Assembly: GCA_046095485.1 (NCBI GenBank)
Contig: JBJTJN010000014.1
Coordinates: 1-21,533 of the forward strand
Reading direction: 5' to 3'
Length of the DNA: 21,533 bases
Origin: SYFI01 sp046095485
Lineage (GTDB): Bacteria; Actinomycetota; Thermoleophilia; Miltoncostaeales; Miltoncostaeaceae
The notes under the pieces were generated by a model. That model did not search any database. It had not been told where the DNA came from and worked only from the letters and a program-made list of their open reading frames with translations. The translations under genes were made by a program, and so were the position numbers. Numbering within the stretch: position 1 is the stretch's first letter; every line of letters begins with the position of its first letter. Of this stretch, positions 14,533 through 19,805 are shown one piece after another.

Positions 14533-14778
14533 TCAGGCGGCCTGCACTCCGGGTTCGCCGTCCAGGGCGTCCGCCGGCGGGCGGCACACCGGGCAGGGCG
14601 ACCAGTGGGCCGCGAGGTACTTCCACGGCCCGTGGATGGTGTCGCGCACGCCGGGATCCCCGCGATGGGGTGCCTCCGGGCAGTCGAGGCGGTGGTACTG
14701 GCCAAAGCCGCCCCTGCTGTAGTGGGCCACCACTCCCTCGGTGCCCAGGCGATCGCGCTCCGCGCGCATCGTGTTCAT
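14533..14778 (-). CDS. Small Ada-like zinc-binding protein
   Basis: The 81-residue protein has a YHRLDCP segment (28-34; His29, Cys33) and an SPCPVCRP segment (60-67; Cys62, Cys65). This spacing resembles the metal-binding Ada domain found in many small bacterial proteins, where a YHxPxCP box and a PCxxC box bind one zinc. The central FSS..A.GY part of the Ada domain is altered, so the fold call is moderate. The start ATG 14778 follows a strong Shine-Dalgarno (GAGGAGGG, 6-nt spacing), so it is probably a real gene although upstream in-frame starts exist to 14955. The role is unknown. It is divergent from the aquaporin gene. Confidence 0.6.
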   Translation of the reverse strand: MNTMRAERDRLGTEGVVAHYSRGGFGQYHRLDCPEAPHRGDPGVRDTIHGPWKYLAAHWSPCPVCRPPADALDGEPGVQAA

Positions 14779-14958
14779 GTACGTCCCTCCTCGTGAGGAA
14801 CCGGGCATCCCATGCCCGTGTCGTTCGTCTGTATCGACTGCGAAGGTATCACCGCCACCGCTTTCGCCGCCAGCGAACGAGTTCCCCCATGTCACGTTCC
14901 CGCGCCGGCGCAGCCCGTAACGCACCGGCCACGCGCGCGCAGGGGCCACCGGCATCGG

Positions 14959-14964
14959 TAGCGT
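14959..14964 (+). promoter_or_regulatory. -10 element for leaderless aquaporin transcript
   Basis: TAGCGT is followed by 7 nt and GTG 14972. Confidence 0.42.
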
Positions 14965-14971
14965 TCACCTC

Positions 14972-15691
14972 GTGCACGGCGCGCCCGACCTCCCCCGCCG
15001 CTTCGTGGCGGAGTTCCTCGGCACCTTCATCCTCGTGGCCGGGGGCTGCGCAGCTGCGGCGGCCGACTACCGATTCGACGGCCTGCTGGGCGGGCACATC
15101 GGCGTGGCCGTGGCCTGGGGCCTGGTGGTGGCCATGGTCATCTTCGCCATCGGCCACCTCTCGGGCGCCCATATCAACCCGGCCGTAACGCTGGCGTTCG
15201 CCACCGGGCGGCACTTCCCGTGGCGCGAGGTGGCGCCCTACTGGGTGGCGCAGGTGACCGGCGCCATCGCGGGCGCGCTCACGGTGGCCGGGCTGTTCGG
15301 CACCGAGAGCGGCCTGTCGGTGACCCAGCCGTTCGACGTGAGCGACCTGGGCGCGGTGGGCATCGAGGTGGTGATCACGGCGATCCTCATGCTCGTGGTG
15401 ATGGCCGTGGCCACCGACACCCGGGCGCAGGGCGCGCTCGCCGCCGTGGCCATCGGGGTCACCGTCGCGGTGATCGGCCTGGTGATGGGCCTGATGGATG
15501 GCGCATCGATGAACCCGGCGCGATCCATCGGCCCGGCGGTGGCCACCGGCGAGTACGTGGCGCTGTGGGCGTACCTCATCGGACCCATCATCGGCGCGCT
15601 CATCGGCGTGGCCATCTACGCCTACATGCGCGGGCGCCCCCACCCCGAGGGCGCGCACCCCGACGCCGAGGCCGGCGAGGACCTCGCCTAG
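14972..15691 (+). CDS. MIP-family channel (aquaporin / small-solute channel)
   Basis: The 239-residue protein has six membrane helices and both half-helix motifs: SGAHINPAVT (64-73) and GASMNPARS (177-185). Its size, without the long loop inserts of GlpF, resembles AqpZ. Counting from the NPA asparagines by the spacing of AqpZ and GlpF, the selectivity filter would be Trp49 (helix 2), Gly169 (helix 5), Ala178 and Arg184. This is wider than the Phe-His-Thr-Arg filter of AqpZ and closer to that of glycerol channels, so glycerol or other small neutral solutes are likely substrates besides water. The C-terminal tail is charged and acidic. GTG 14972 fits the leaderless promoter. A short-chain dehydrogenase gene follows 44 nt later from its own promoter. 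Confidence 0.9.
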   Translation: MHGAPDLPRRFVAEFLGTFILVAGGCAAAAADYRFDGLLGGHIGVAVAWGLVVAMVIFAIGHLSGAHINPAVTLAFATGRHFPWREVAPYWVAQVTGAIAGALTVAGLFGTESGLSVTQPFDVSDLGAVGIEVVITAILMLVVMAVATDTRAQGALAAVAIGVTVAVIGLVMGLMDGASMNPARSIGPAVATGEYVALWAYLIGPIIGALIGVAIYAYMRGRPHPEGAHPDAEAGEDLA

Positions 15692-15723
15692 CCGTTCACC
15701 CCGCGTACGGGCCCGGGCGGCCC

Positions 15724-15729
15724 TATCGT
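15724..15729 (+). promoter_or_regulatory. -10 element for leaderless SDR transcript
   Basis: TATCGT lies 6 nt before ATG 15736. Confidence 0.45.
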
Positions 15730-15735
15730 GCGGGC

Positions 15736-16410
15736 ATGGACATGGACGGGGCACGGGCAGTGGTGCTGGGCGCGACCGGCGGATTCGGCGCCGAGATCGC
15801 GCGGTCGCTCGCGACGGCGGGCGCAACACTCGCGGTGCACGGCCGCGACCCGGCCCGGTTGCAGGCGATATCCGCCGAGGTTGGCGGCCACCCGATTGCG
15901 GGCGACCTCACCGAGCCCGGTGTGCCCGATGCCGTGGTGGATGAGGCTGCACAGGCCCTCGGCGGCCTCGACGTGGTGGTGATGTCGGCGGGCGCCGTGG
16001 CCTTCGGTCCGGTGGCCGAGCTCGACGAACACGTCCTGCGACGCGTGGTCGACCTCGACCTCATCGCGCCCATCCTCGTGGCGCGTGCCGCCACCCGCCA
16101 CATGCAGAAGGACGGCGTCATCGCGCAGGTGTCGGCGGTGGTGGCCGACCAGCCGATGGCCGGCCTCGCCGCCTACTCCGCCGCAAAGGCCGGGCTCACG
16201 GCGTTCGACACGGCGTTCCGCCGCGAGATGCGTCGCCAGGGCGTGCGCGTGCTCGATGCCCGCCCCCCGCACATGGAGACCGGGCTCGCCACGCGCCCCA
16301 TCGCGGGCGAGCCCCCGGGGCTCGCGCAGGGCCGCGATCCACGTGAGGTGGCCGATGAGTTGGTGGCCGTAATCGGGGGATCCGCTGAGGCCCCCGACTG
16401 GATCGACTGA
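15736..16410 (+). CDS. Short-chain dehydrogenase/reductase
   Basis: The 224-residue classical SDR has a Rossmann fold. The dinucleotide-binding loop is GATGGFG (12-18). GRDPARL (36-42) after strand 2, with its basic residue, suggests NADP(H). MSAGA stands where NNAG is usual (83-87). The catalytic Ser133 lies in AQVSAVV, with Tyr147 and Lys151 in YSAAK. The position of the tetrad Asn holds DLDL instead, a change that needs care before assuming activity. The product is slightly short for the family but complete. The substrate is unknown. It sits between the aquaporin gene and a tRNA pair and is probably monocistronic. An in-frame ATG two codons later at 15742 is an alternative start. Confidence 0.87.
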   Translation: MDMDGARAVVLGATGGFGAEIARSLATAGATLAVHGRDPARLQAISAEVGGHPIAGDLTEPGVPDAVVDEAAQALGGLDVVVMSAGAVAFGPVAELDEHVLRRVVDLDLIAPILVARAATRHMQKDGVIAQVSAVVADQPMAGLAAYSAAKAGLTAFDTAFRREMRRQGVRVLDARPPHMETGLATRPIAGEPPGLAQGRDPREVADELVAVIGGSAEAPDWID

Positions 16411-16414
16411 CTGC

Positions 16415-16420
16415 TACTGT
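16415..16420 (+). promoter_or_regulatory. Possible -10 element of the tRNA-Val/tRNA-Asp unit
   Basis: TACTGT lies 14 nt before the mature 5' end of tRNA-Val. No clear -35 is visible. The spacing would leave a short 5' leader for processing. Confidence 0.35.
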
Positions 16421-16434
16421 CCTCCGGCCCGTTG

Positions 16435-16507
16435 GGGCGGTTAGCTCAGTTGGTAGAGCACCTGCCTTACAAGCAGGGGGCCGGCGGTTCAAGTCCGTCA
16501 CCGCCCA
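16435..16507 (+). tRNA. tRNA-Val (anticodon TAC)
   Basis: The 73-nt cloverleaf has acceptor arm GGGCGGT/ACCGCCC with discriminator A, D arm GCTCAGTTGGTAGAGC, anticodon loop CTTACAA and T arm CGGCGGTTCAAGTCCGTCA, with standard TTCAAGT loop bases. CCA is not encoded. It is 20 nt upstream of tRNA-Asp and probably co-transcribed with it. Confidence 0.95.
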
Positions 16508-16527
16508 TGGCTCGCCCGGAGCAACCC

Positions 16528-16601
16528 GGGGGTGTAGCTCAGCTGGTTAGAGCGCAGGACTGTCAATCCTGAGGCCGCGGGTTCAAGTCCCGTCACTCCC
16601 G
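16528..16601 (+). tRNA. tRNA-Asp (anticodon GTC)
   Basis: The 74-nt cloverleaf has acceptor arm GGGGGTG/CACTCCC with one G-U pair, discriminator G, D arm GCTCAGCTGGTTAGAGC, anticodon loop CTGTCAA and T arm GCGGGTTCAAGTCCCGT. CCA is not encoded. Its 3' end and the following terminator are copied in degraded form at 17475-17526. Confidence 0.95.
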
Positions 16602-16634
16602 TCACACGAAGGCCCCGCAATCGCGGGGCTTTCG
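16592..16634 (+). repeat. att-like repeat, copy A: tRNA-Asp 3' end plus terminator
   Basis: GTCACTCCCG (16592-16601) is the tRNA 3' end. It is followed by CACGAAGGCCC, a GCGGGGC arm and TTCGGCGT. The same order recurs at 17475-17526 with scattered mismatches. Confidence 0.5.
16609..16632 (+). terminator. Intrinsic terminator of the tRNA unit
   Basis: GCCCCGC, AATC loop, GCGGGGC, then TTT. Including AAG on the left and TTT on the right the stem reaches 10 bp with one G-U pair. It lies 7 nt after tRNA-Asp. Confidence 0.75.
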
Positions 16635-16707
16635 GCGTTCATGGGCCGAGTTGCCGCCCCTCGGGAGGCGCTAGGTGGGAACAAGGTGTGAACACTCAGG
16701 CACCACC

Positions 16708-16851
16708 TCACCGCCTCGAGGCTTCAAGAATGCCACCCGCCTCAAGGATGTCCAGGGCGAGGCGATATGGCTCGCTGATCGCCTCGTACATCGCGATGTA
16801 CTCGCCATACGACGGTGGGCTGAGCTCATCGGGCGTCGCCCCTGGCTCAGC
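16708..16851 (-). pseudogene. C-terminal remnant of an unknown protein
   Basis: Forty-seven sense codons are open before TGA 16708-16710, in the same frame as the upstream pentapeptide gene but after its two consecutive TGA codons. The translation looks like real protein: an acidic, Pro-containing head (TPDELSPPSYGEY), then a helix-like IAMYEAISEPYRLALDILEAGG and a short basic tail ending SRR. There is no start codon with a ribosome site before the only internal ATG. Codon use is richer in A/T at third positions (TAT, CCA, CTT, GGT, ATT) than the neighbours. I do not recognise the family. It is most simply the end of a gene truncated by deletion, but a small unannotated gene starting elsewhere cannot be excluded. 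Confidence 0.4.
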
Positions 16852-16854
16852 TCA

Positions 16855-17388
16855 TCAGCAGCCGGTGTTGGTGATATTGCGGCCCGGGCAGATGGTGTTG
16901 GAGAAGATCGCGCCGGTGAAGTTCGCCCCGGTCAGGATCGATCCGCTGAAGCTCGTGCTGGTGAGGTTCGCGCTGGTGAAGTTCGCGCTGTTGAGTCTCG
17001 CGTGCCTGGGCGTCGCGCGGGTGAGGTTTGCGCCCCTGAGGACCGCGCCGATAAGGTTTGCGCCGTTGAGTTTCGCATCCGTGAGGTTCGCACCGGTGAG
17101 ATTGGAGTCGTAGAGTTCCACTCCGTCGAGATTCGCGCCGGTGAGATTCGCGCCGGTGAGGTCCACTCCGTCGAGGTAAGCGTTGGTGAGGTTCGCACCG
17201 GCAAGGTTCGCATTCGCGCAATTCGGGTAACACGGTGGTCGATTCCCCGTCGCCGCCTTGCGCACGACGGTCGTGGACGTCGCCGTGGACGTGGTCGCCT
17301 CAGTCGCGCTGCCTCCGCATCCTGCGAGCAGGGCGATTGACGTGGCCGCAGCGCCGGTGACGAGGATGGCGGTGGTGCGAAGGCGCAT
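16855..17388 (-). CDS. Pentapeptide-repeat lipoprotein
   Basis: The 177-residue product has a lipoprotein signal with lipobox LLAGC (lipidated Cys24), a Thr/Ser-rich linker (27-47), a CYPNC pair (53-57) and about 21 pentapeptide repeats of the A(N/D)LxG type (about 59-163). These repeats fold as a right-handed four-sided beta helix. The C-terminus is a box with Cys167 and Cys177 (SNTICPGRNITNTGC) shared with the two genes at 17606 and 18343. The function is unknown; anchoring to the outer face of the membrane follows from the lipobox. ATG 17388 has a GAGGAG Shine-Dalgarno with 5-nt spacing. It ends in TGA TGA. It points opposite to its two paralogues and lies inside the interval bounded by the att-like repeats. 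Confidence 0.82.
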   Translation of the reverse strand: MRLRTTAILVTGAAATSIALLAGCGGSATEATTSTATSTTVVRKAATGNRPPCYPNCANANLAGANLTNAYLDGVDLTGANLTGANLDGVELYDSNLTGANLTDAKLNGANLIGAVLRGANLTRATPRHARLNSANFTSANLTSTSFSGSILTGANFTGAIFSNTICPGRNITNTGC

Positions 17389-17474
17389 GGGGACTCCTCG
17401 TGTCGATACGTGTTCCGGTGCAGGCCCTACCCGCCGAGGCGGTCGGTCGGTTTATGTCACCCGTCGCACAGCCT

Positions 17475-17526
17475 GTCACTCCCGGTTCACGAAGGCCCTG
17501 CGGCCGCGGGGCCTTCGGCGTCTTGG
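17475..17526 (+). repeat. att-like repeat, copy B, with terminator-like hairpin
   Basis: GTCACTCCCG (17475-17484) is identical to the tRNA-Asp 3' end. It is followed by CACGAAGGCCC, GCGGGGC and TTCGGCGT as in copy A, with a few changes. AAGGCCC and GGGCCTT still form a hairpin. No other part of a tRNA is preserved upstream. Confidence 0.5.
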
Positions 17527-17565
17527 GAGGGAACACCTGCGCAGCAAGTGAGCGGCACGCCGCGC

Positions 17566-17571
17566 TAGCGT
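17566..17571 (+). promoter_or_regulatory. Possible -10 element of the pentapeptide operon
   Basis: TAGCGT is identical to the hexamer before the aquaporin gene. Here it lies 34 nt before ATG 17606, giving a leader of about 27 nt. No strong Shine-Dalgarno is visible. Confidence 0.35.
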
Positions 17572-17605
17572 TCCCAAGGTCGAAGCCCTCCACCCCCGGG
17601 ATCCC

Positions 17606-18349
17606 ATGCGCATAGCTCCCATCGCCGCCATCATCGCCGCCGCCGCAGGCCTCACCGTGCCCGCCGTCAGCCTCGCCGCGAACTCCACGGACATCGGCAC
17701 CGGGGCGAAGACCTGCGTGCTGAAGCCCGGCGCCAACTGCCACGGCGTGGTGCATCGCTGGTCGGTCGAGCACCACGGCAACCTGAAGAAGGTCAACCTG
17801 CGCAGAGCCGACCTGCGGGGAGCCGACTTCCGCGGGGCCGACCTGCGGGGAGCCGACCTGCGGGGGGCGATCCTGCGCCACGCCGATCTCCGGGAGGCCA
17901 AGCTGCACGGAGCCCGCATGTCGTGGCTGCCCCGGCGCACGCGCACGGCGAACCAGGTCGTGGCCCCCGACGGCATCCCGGTGACGAACCCGGCCTGCGC
18001 CGGCGCCGACCTCACGAACGACTACTCGTACGGCATCGACCTGGGCGGCGGGCTGCTGGGCGGCGCGTGGCTGGTGGGAGCGAACCTCTCGGGAGCCAAC
18101 CTGAGCGGGGCCAACCTGGACGGCGCGCAGTTCTACATGGCCAACCTCTTCTGCGCGAACCTCACCGGGGCCTACGCCTACCAGGCGTCCTTCATCCAGG
18201 CCAACGCCAGCCGCGTGAACTTCACGAATGCCGACCTCACCGGTGCTGAGTTCTCCAACGGGCTGCCCGGCACCCTCTGGACCGCCACGGGGGCGATCTG
18301 GAGCAACACCACCTGCCCCAACGGCACGGTGACCAACACCGGATGCTGA
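17606..18349 (+). CDS. Secreted pentapeptide-repeat protein with Cys/His-rich lead-in
   Basis: The 247-residue product has a signal peptide of about 24 residues (SLAA cleavage region). A conserved lead-in follows: GTGAKTCVLKPGANC (31-45) and GVVHRWSVEHHGNL (47-60). Then comes a block of A(D)(L/F)RG repeats (about 64-104), a basic non-repeat linker (105-131), a second repeat block (about 132-217) and a Trp-containing tail that ends with CPNG...TNTGC (Cys237, Cys247). At DNA level the first block is near-perfect 15-nt repeats at about 17806-17880. The solenoid would be an extracellular beta helix with disulfide-stabilised caps; the role is unknown. ATG 17606 begins the signal peptide. The 3' end overlaps the next gene by 7 nt. 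Confidence 0.8.
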   Translation: MRIAPIAAIIAAAAGLTVPAVSLAANSTDIGTGAKTCVLKPGANCHGVVHRWSVEHHGNLKKVNLRRADLRGADFRGADLRGADLRGAILRHADLREAKLHGARMSWLPRRTRTANQVVAPDGIPVTNPACAGADLTNDYSYGIDLGGGLLGGAWLVGANLSGANLSGANLDGAQFYMANLFCANLTGAYAYQASFIQANASRVNFTNADLTGAEFSNGLPGTLWTATGAIWSNTTCPNGTVTNTGC

Positions 18350-19020
18350 CCGGCCGCCCCCGCAGGGAGACCCTCACGCGCCGCCTGGCATTCCTCGCCA
18401 CTGCGGGCCTCGCCATCGCCGCGCTGCCAGCAGCGGGCCACGCCGGCGTGTCATTCTGCGGTGGCCACGGCGTGTGTGCGAACATCTCTGCGCCGACCGT
18501 CATCGGCACCGGGGCGAAGACGTGCGTCCTGAAGCCCGGGGCCGATTGCCGCGGGGTCGTCCATCGCTGGGGCGTCGAGCACCACGGCAACCTGCGCAAG
18601 GCGAAGTTCACCAAGGCCGACCTGCGGGGTGCCGACTTCCGGGGCGCGGACCTTCGCGGCGCTGACTTCCGCGGGGCGAAGCTGCGTCACGCCGACATGC
18701 GCGGGGCGTCACTGCGCGGGGCGCGCCTGGGGCCGGTGGGCACCGTACGACCGCGCGAGAACGGCAACGGCATCAGCTGCGGGCTCAACTGCGAGGGCGC
18801 GGACATGTCGTACATGGACCTGCAGGACATCGATCTCAGCCACGCCAACCTCGTGTACGCCACCATCCTCGGGTCCAACCTGACCGGCGCGAACCTGTCG
18901 TACGCGAATCTCTCGTACGCGATCCTCACCGGCTCGACCGTCACGGGGTGGAACATCACGGGGGTGACCTGGGGCGACACCGTGTGCCCCAACGGTTACC
19001 AGACCTACGGGCCCTGCTGA
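18343..19020 (+). CDS. Secreted pentapeptide-repeat protein, paralogue of the preceding gene
   Basis: The 225-residue product has a long, Arg-rich signal sequence (TRRLAFLATAGLA; residues 12-24, a possible Tat-like variant) cleaved near AGHAG. A CGGHGVC pair (39-45) follows, then the lead-in GTGAKTCVLKPGADC (55-69) and GVVHRWGVEHHGNL (71-84), nearly identical to the preceding gene. Repeats run about 87-129, then a Cys-bearing linker (SCGLNC, 145-150), more repeats (about 151-207), and a tail ending CPNGYQTYGPC (Cys215, Cys225). Start ATG 18343 overlaps the upstream stop (ATGCTGA), so translation is coupled and the two proteins are probably made together. Function unknown; extracellular structural or binding role is inference. 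Confidence 0.8.
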   Translation: MLTGRPRRETLTRRLAFLATAGLAIAALPAAGHAGVSFCGGHGVCANISAPTVIGTGAKTCVLKPGADCRGVVHRWGVEHHGNLRKAKFTKADLRGADFRGADLRGADFRGAKLRHADMRGASLRGARLGPVGTVRPRENGNGISCGLNCEGADMSYMDLQDIDLSHANLVYATILGSNLTGANLSYANLSYAILTGSTVTGWNITGVTWGDTVCPNGYQTYGPC

Positions 19021-19069
19021 CCACGCGCTGCGAGTCGGCCACGAGCGGGCGCGGGGCTGATGCGCGTGG

Positions 19070-19369
19070 CTACCCCCCGAAGCGCTGCGCGATGGCGAAC
19101 ACCACGTAGGCCAGCCCCGCCAGGCCGAGCACGCGGCGGAACAGGTTGACCCCGGCCGTGAGCTCGAGGTACGCCCAGATGGCGATGAACACGTATCCGA
19201 TCGCGCCGAGGGCATCGGCCCAGGTGCCGCTGGCGAGGTACCGCAGGCCCAGCGCCACCAGCCCGATGATGAGCGGAGGGTTGGGGAACTGCGCGATGGG
19301 GTAGTTCCGCGGCCACCGCCACTGGCGCAACCGCCGATAGGCCGCCCGCGCCCCGCTGCGGTCGCTCAT
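19070..19369 (-). CDS. Small membrane protein of unknown function
   Basis: The 99-residue protein has a basic N-terminus, a conserved-looking NYPIAQFPNPPL segment (22-33) and about three hydrophobic stretches (about 33-43, 55-70 and 80-95). I do not recognise a named family; small actinobacterial membrane proteins with an AQFPN-PL motif of this kind are common beside unrelated genes. ATG 19369 overlaps the TGA of the upstream gene (ATGA), so it is the second gene of a coupled pair. It is convergent with the pentapeptide genes, about 50 nt away. Confidence 0.65.
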   Translation of the reverse strand: MSDRSGARAAYRRLRQWRWPRNYPIAQFPNPPLIIGLVALGLRYLASGTWADALGAIGYVFIAIWAYLELTAGVNLFRRVLGLAGLAYVVFAIAQRFGG

Positions 19370-19728
19370 GCCGCGAGGTCGGCCAGCAGGCTCCCGGGCC
19401 CCATGAGCGCGACCTCGCGGGGTAGGTCCGAGAAGTCGTGCTCGGTGCGAAGGTCGTAGAAGGCGCGCAGTTCGGTCGACTCGATCACGTCATCGATGCG
19501 CGAGTGCCGGACGGCCTCCTGGTCGCTCACGCCCGCGGTGGCCGCGGCGAAGTCGGCGGCATCGATGTCCACGAAGCCCACGCTGAGGATCTCGCGGGGG
19601 TCATCCATCGCCACGGCGTTGAACACGCGCGCAGGCACCCCGAACCCGCGGTCGGCCTGCCACGCATTGATGAAGTCCTCGAAGGTGGCGCCGTCGCGCA
19701 GGCGGCGCCGGAATATGGCAACGATCAT
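19366..19728 (-). CDS. Small cytosolic protein, possible dimeric alpha/beta-barrel (ABM-like)
   Basis: The 120-residue protein opens with MIVAIFRRRLRDG, then an amphipathic helix with FEDFINAWQADRGF, then strand-like segments around ILSVGFVDID. This beta-alpha-beta order resembles the ferredoxin-like fold of antibiotic-biosynthesis monooxygenases and dabb proteins, but no catalytic residues can be named, so the call is tentative. It has no signal peptide. ATG 19728 follows TAGGGT by 6 nt, a leaderless-type promoter. Its stop overlaps the start of the membrane-protein gene. The two are divergent from the beta-propeller gene. Confidence 0.55.
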   Translation of the reverse strand: MIVAIFRRRLRDGATFEDFINAWQADRGFGVPARVFNAVAMDDPREILSVGFVDIDAADFAAATAGVSDQEAVRHSRIDDVIESTELRAFYDLRTEHDFSDLPREVALMGPGSLLADLAA

Positions 19729-19734
19729 GGCTCG

Positions 19735-19740
19735 ACCCTA
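19735..19740 (-). promoter_or_regulatory. -10 element for leaderless transcript of the two-gene unit
   Basis: The minus strand reads TAGGGT, then 6 nt, then ATG 19728. Confidence 0.42.
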
Positions 19741-19770
19741 GCGGGCCGCGAAGGGCGTCGCGGCCCCCTG

Positions 19771-19776
19771 TAGGAT
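19771..19776 (+). promoter_or_regulatory. Possible -10 element of the beta-propeller gene
   Basis: TAGGAT lies 29 nt before TTG 19806. The implied short leader contains an AGAGG Shine-Dalgarno at 19794-19798 with 7-nt spacing, which supports the TTG start. Confidence 0.42.
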
Positions 19777-19805
19777 GCGGTCCTCCCCGAAGCAGAGGTG
19801 CCGCA

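Noticed and set aside
16675..17340. 221-codon plus-strand frame with repetitive VRAGEVRAGE-like text
   Set aside because: It is the antisense of the pentapeptide-repeat lipoprotein; the periodicity comes from the repeats on the other strand.
16602..17474. Complete mobile element between the att-like repeats
   Set aside because: No integrase, transposase or replication gene is present in the interval; only a footprint can be claimed.
17806..17880. Possible CRISPR or minisatellite array
   Set aside because: The units are 15 nt with no spacers and translate to pentapeptide repeats in frame, so they are coding repeats.
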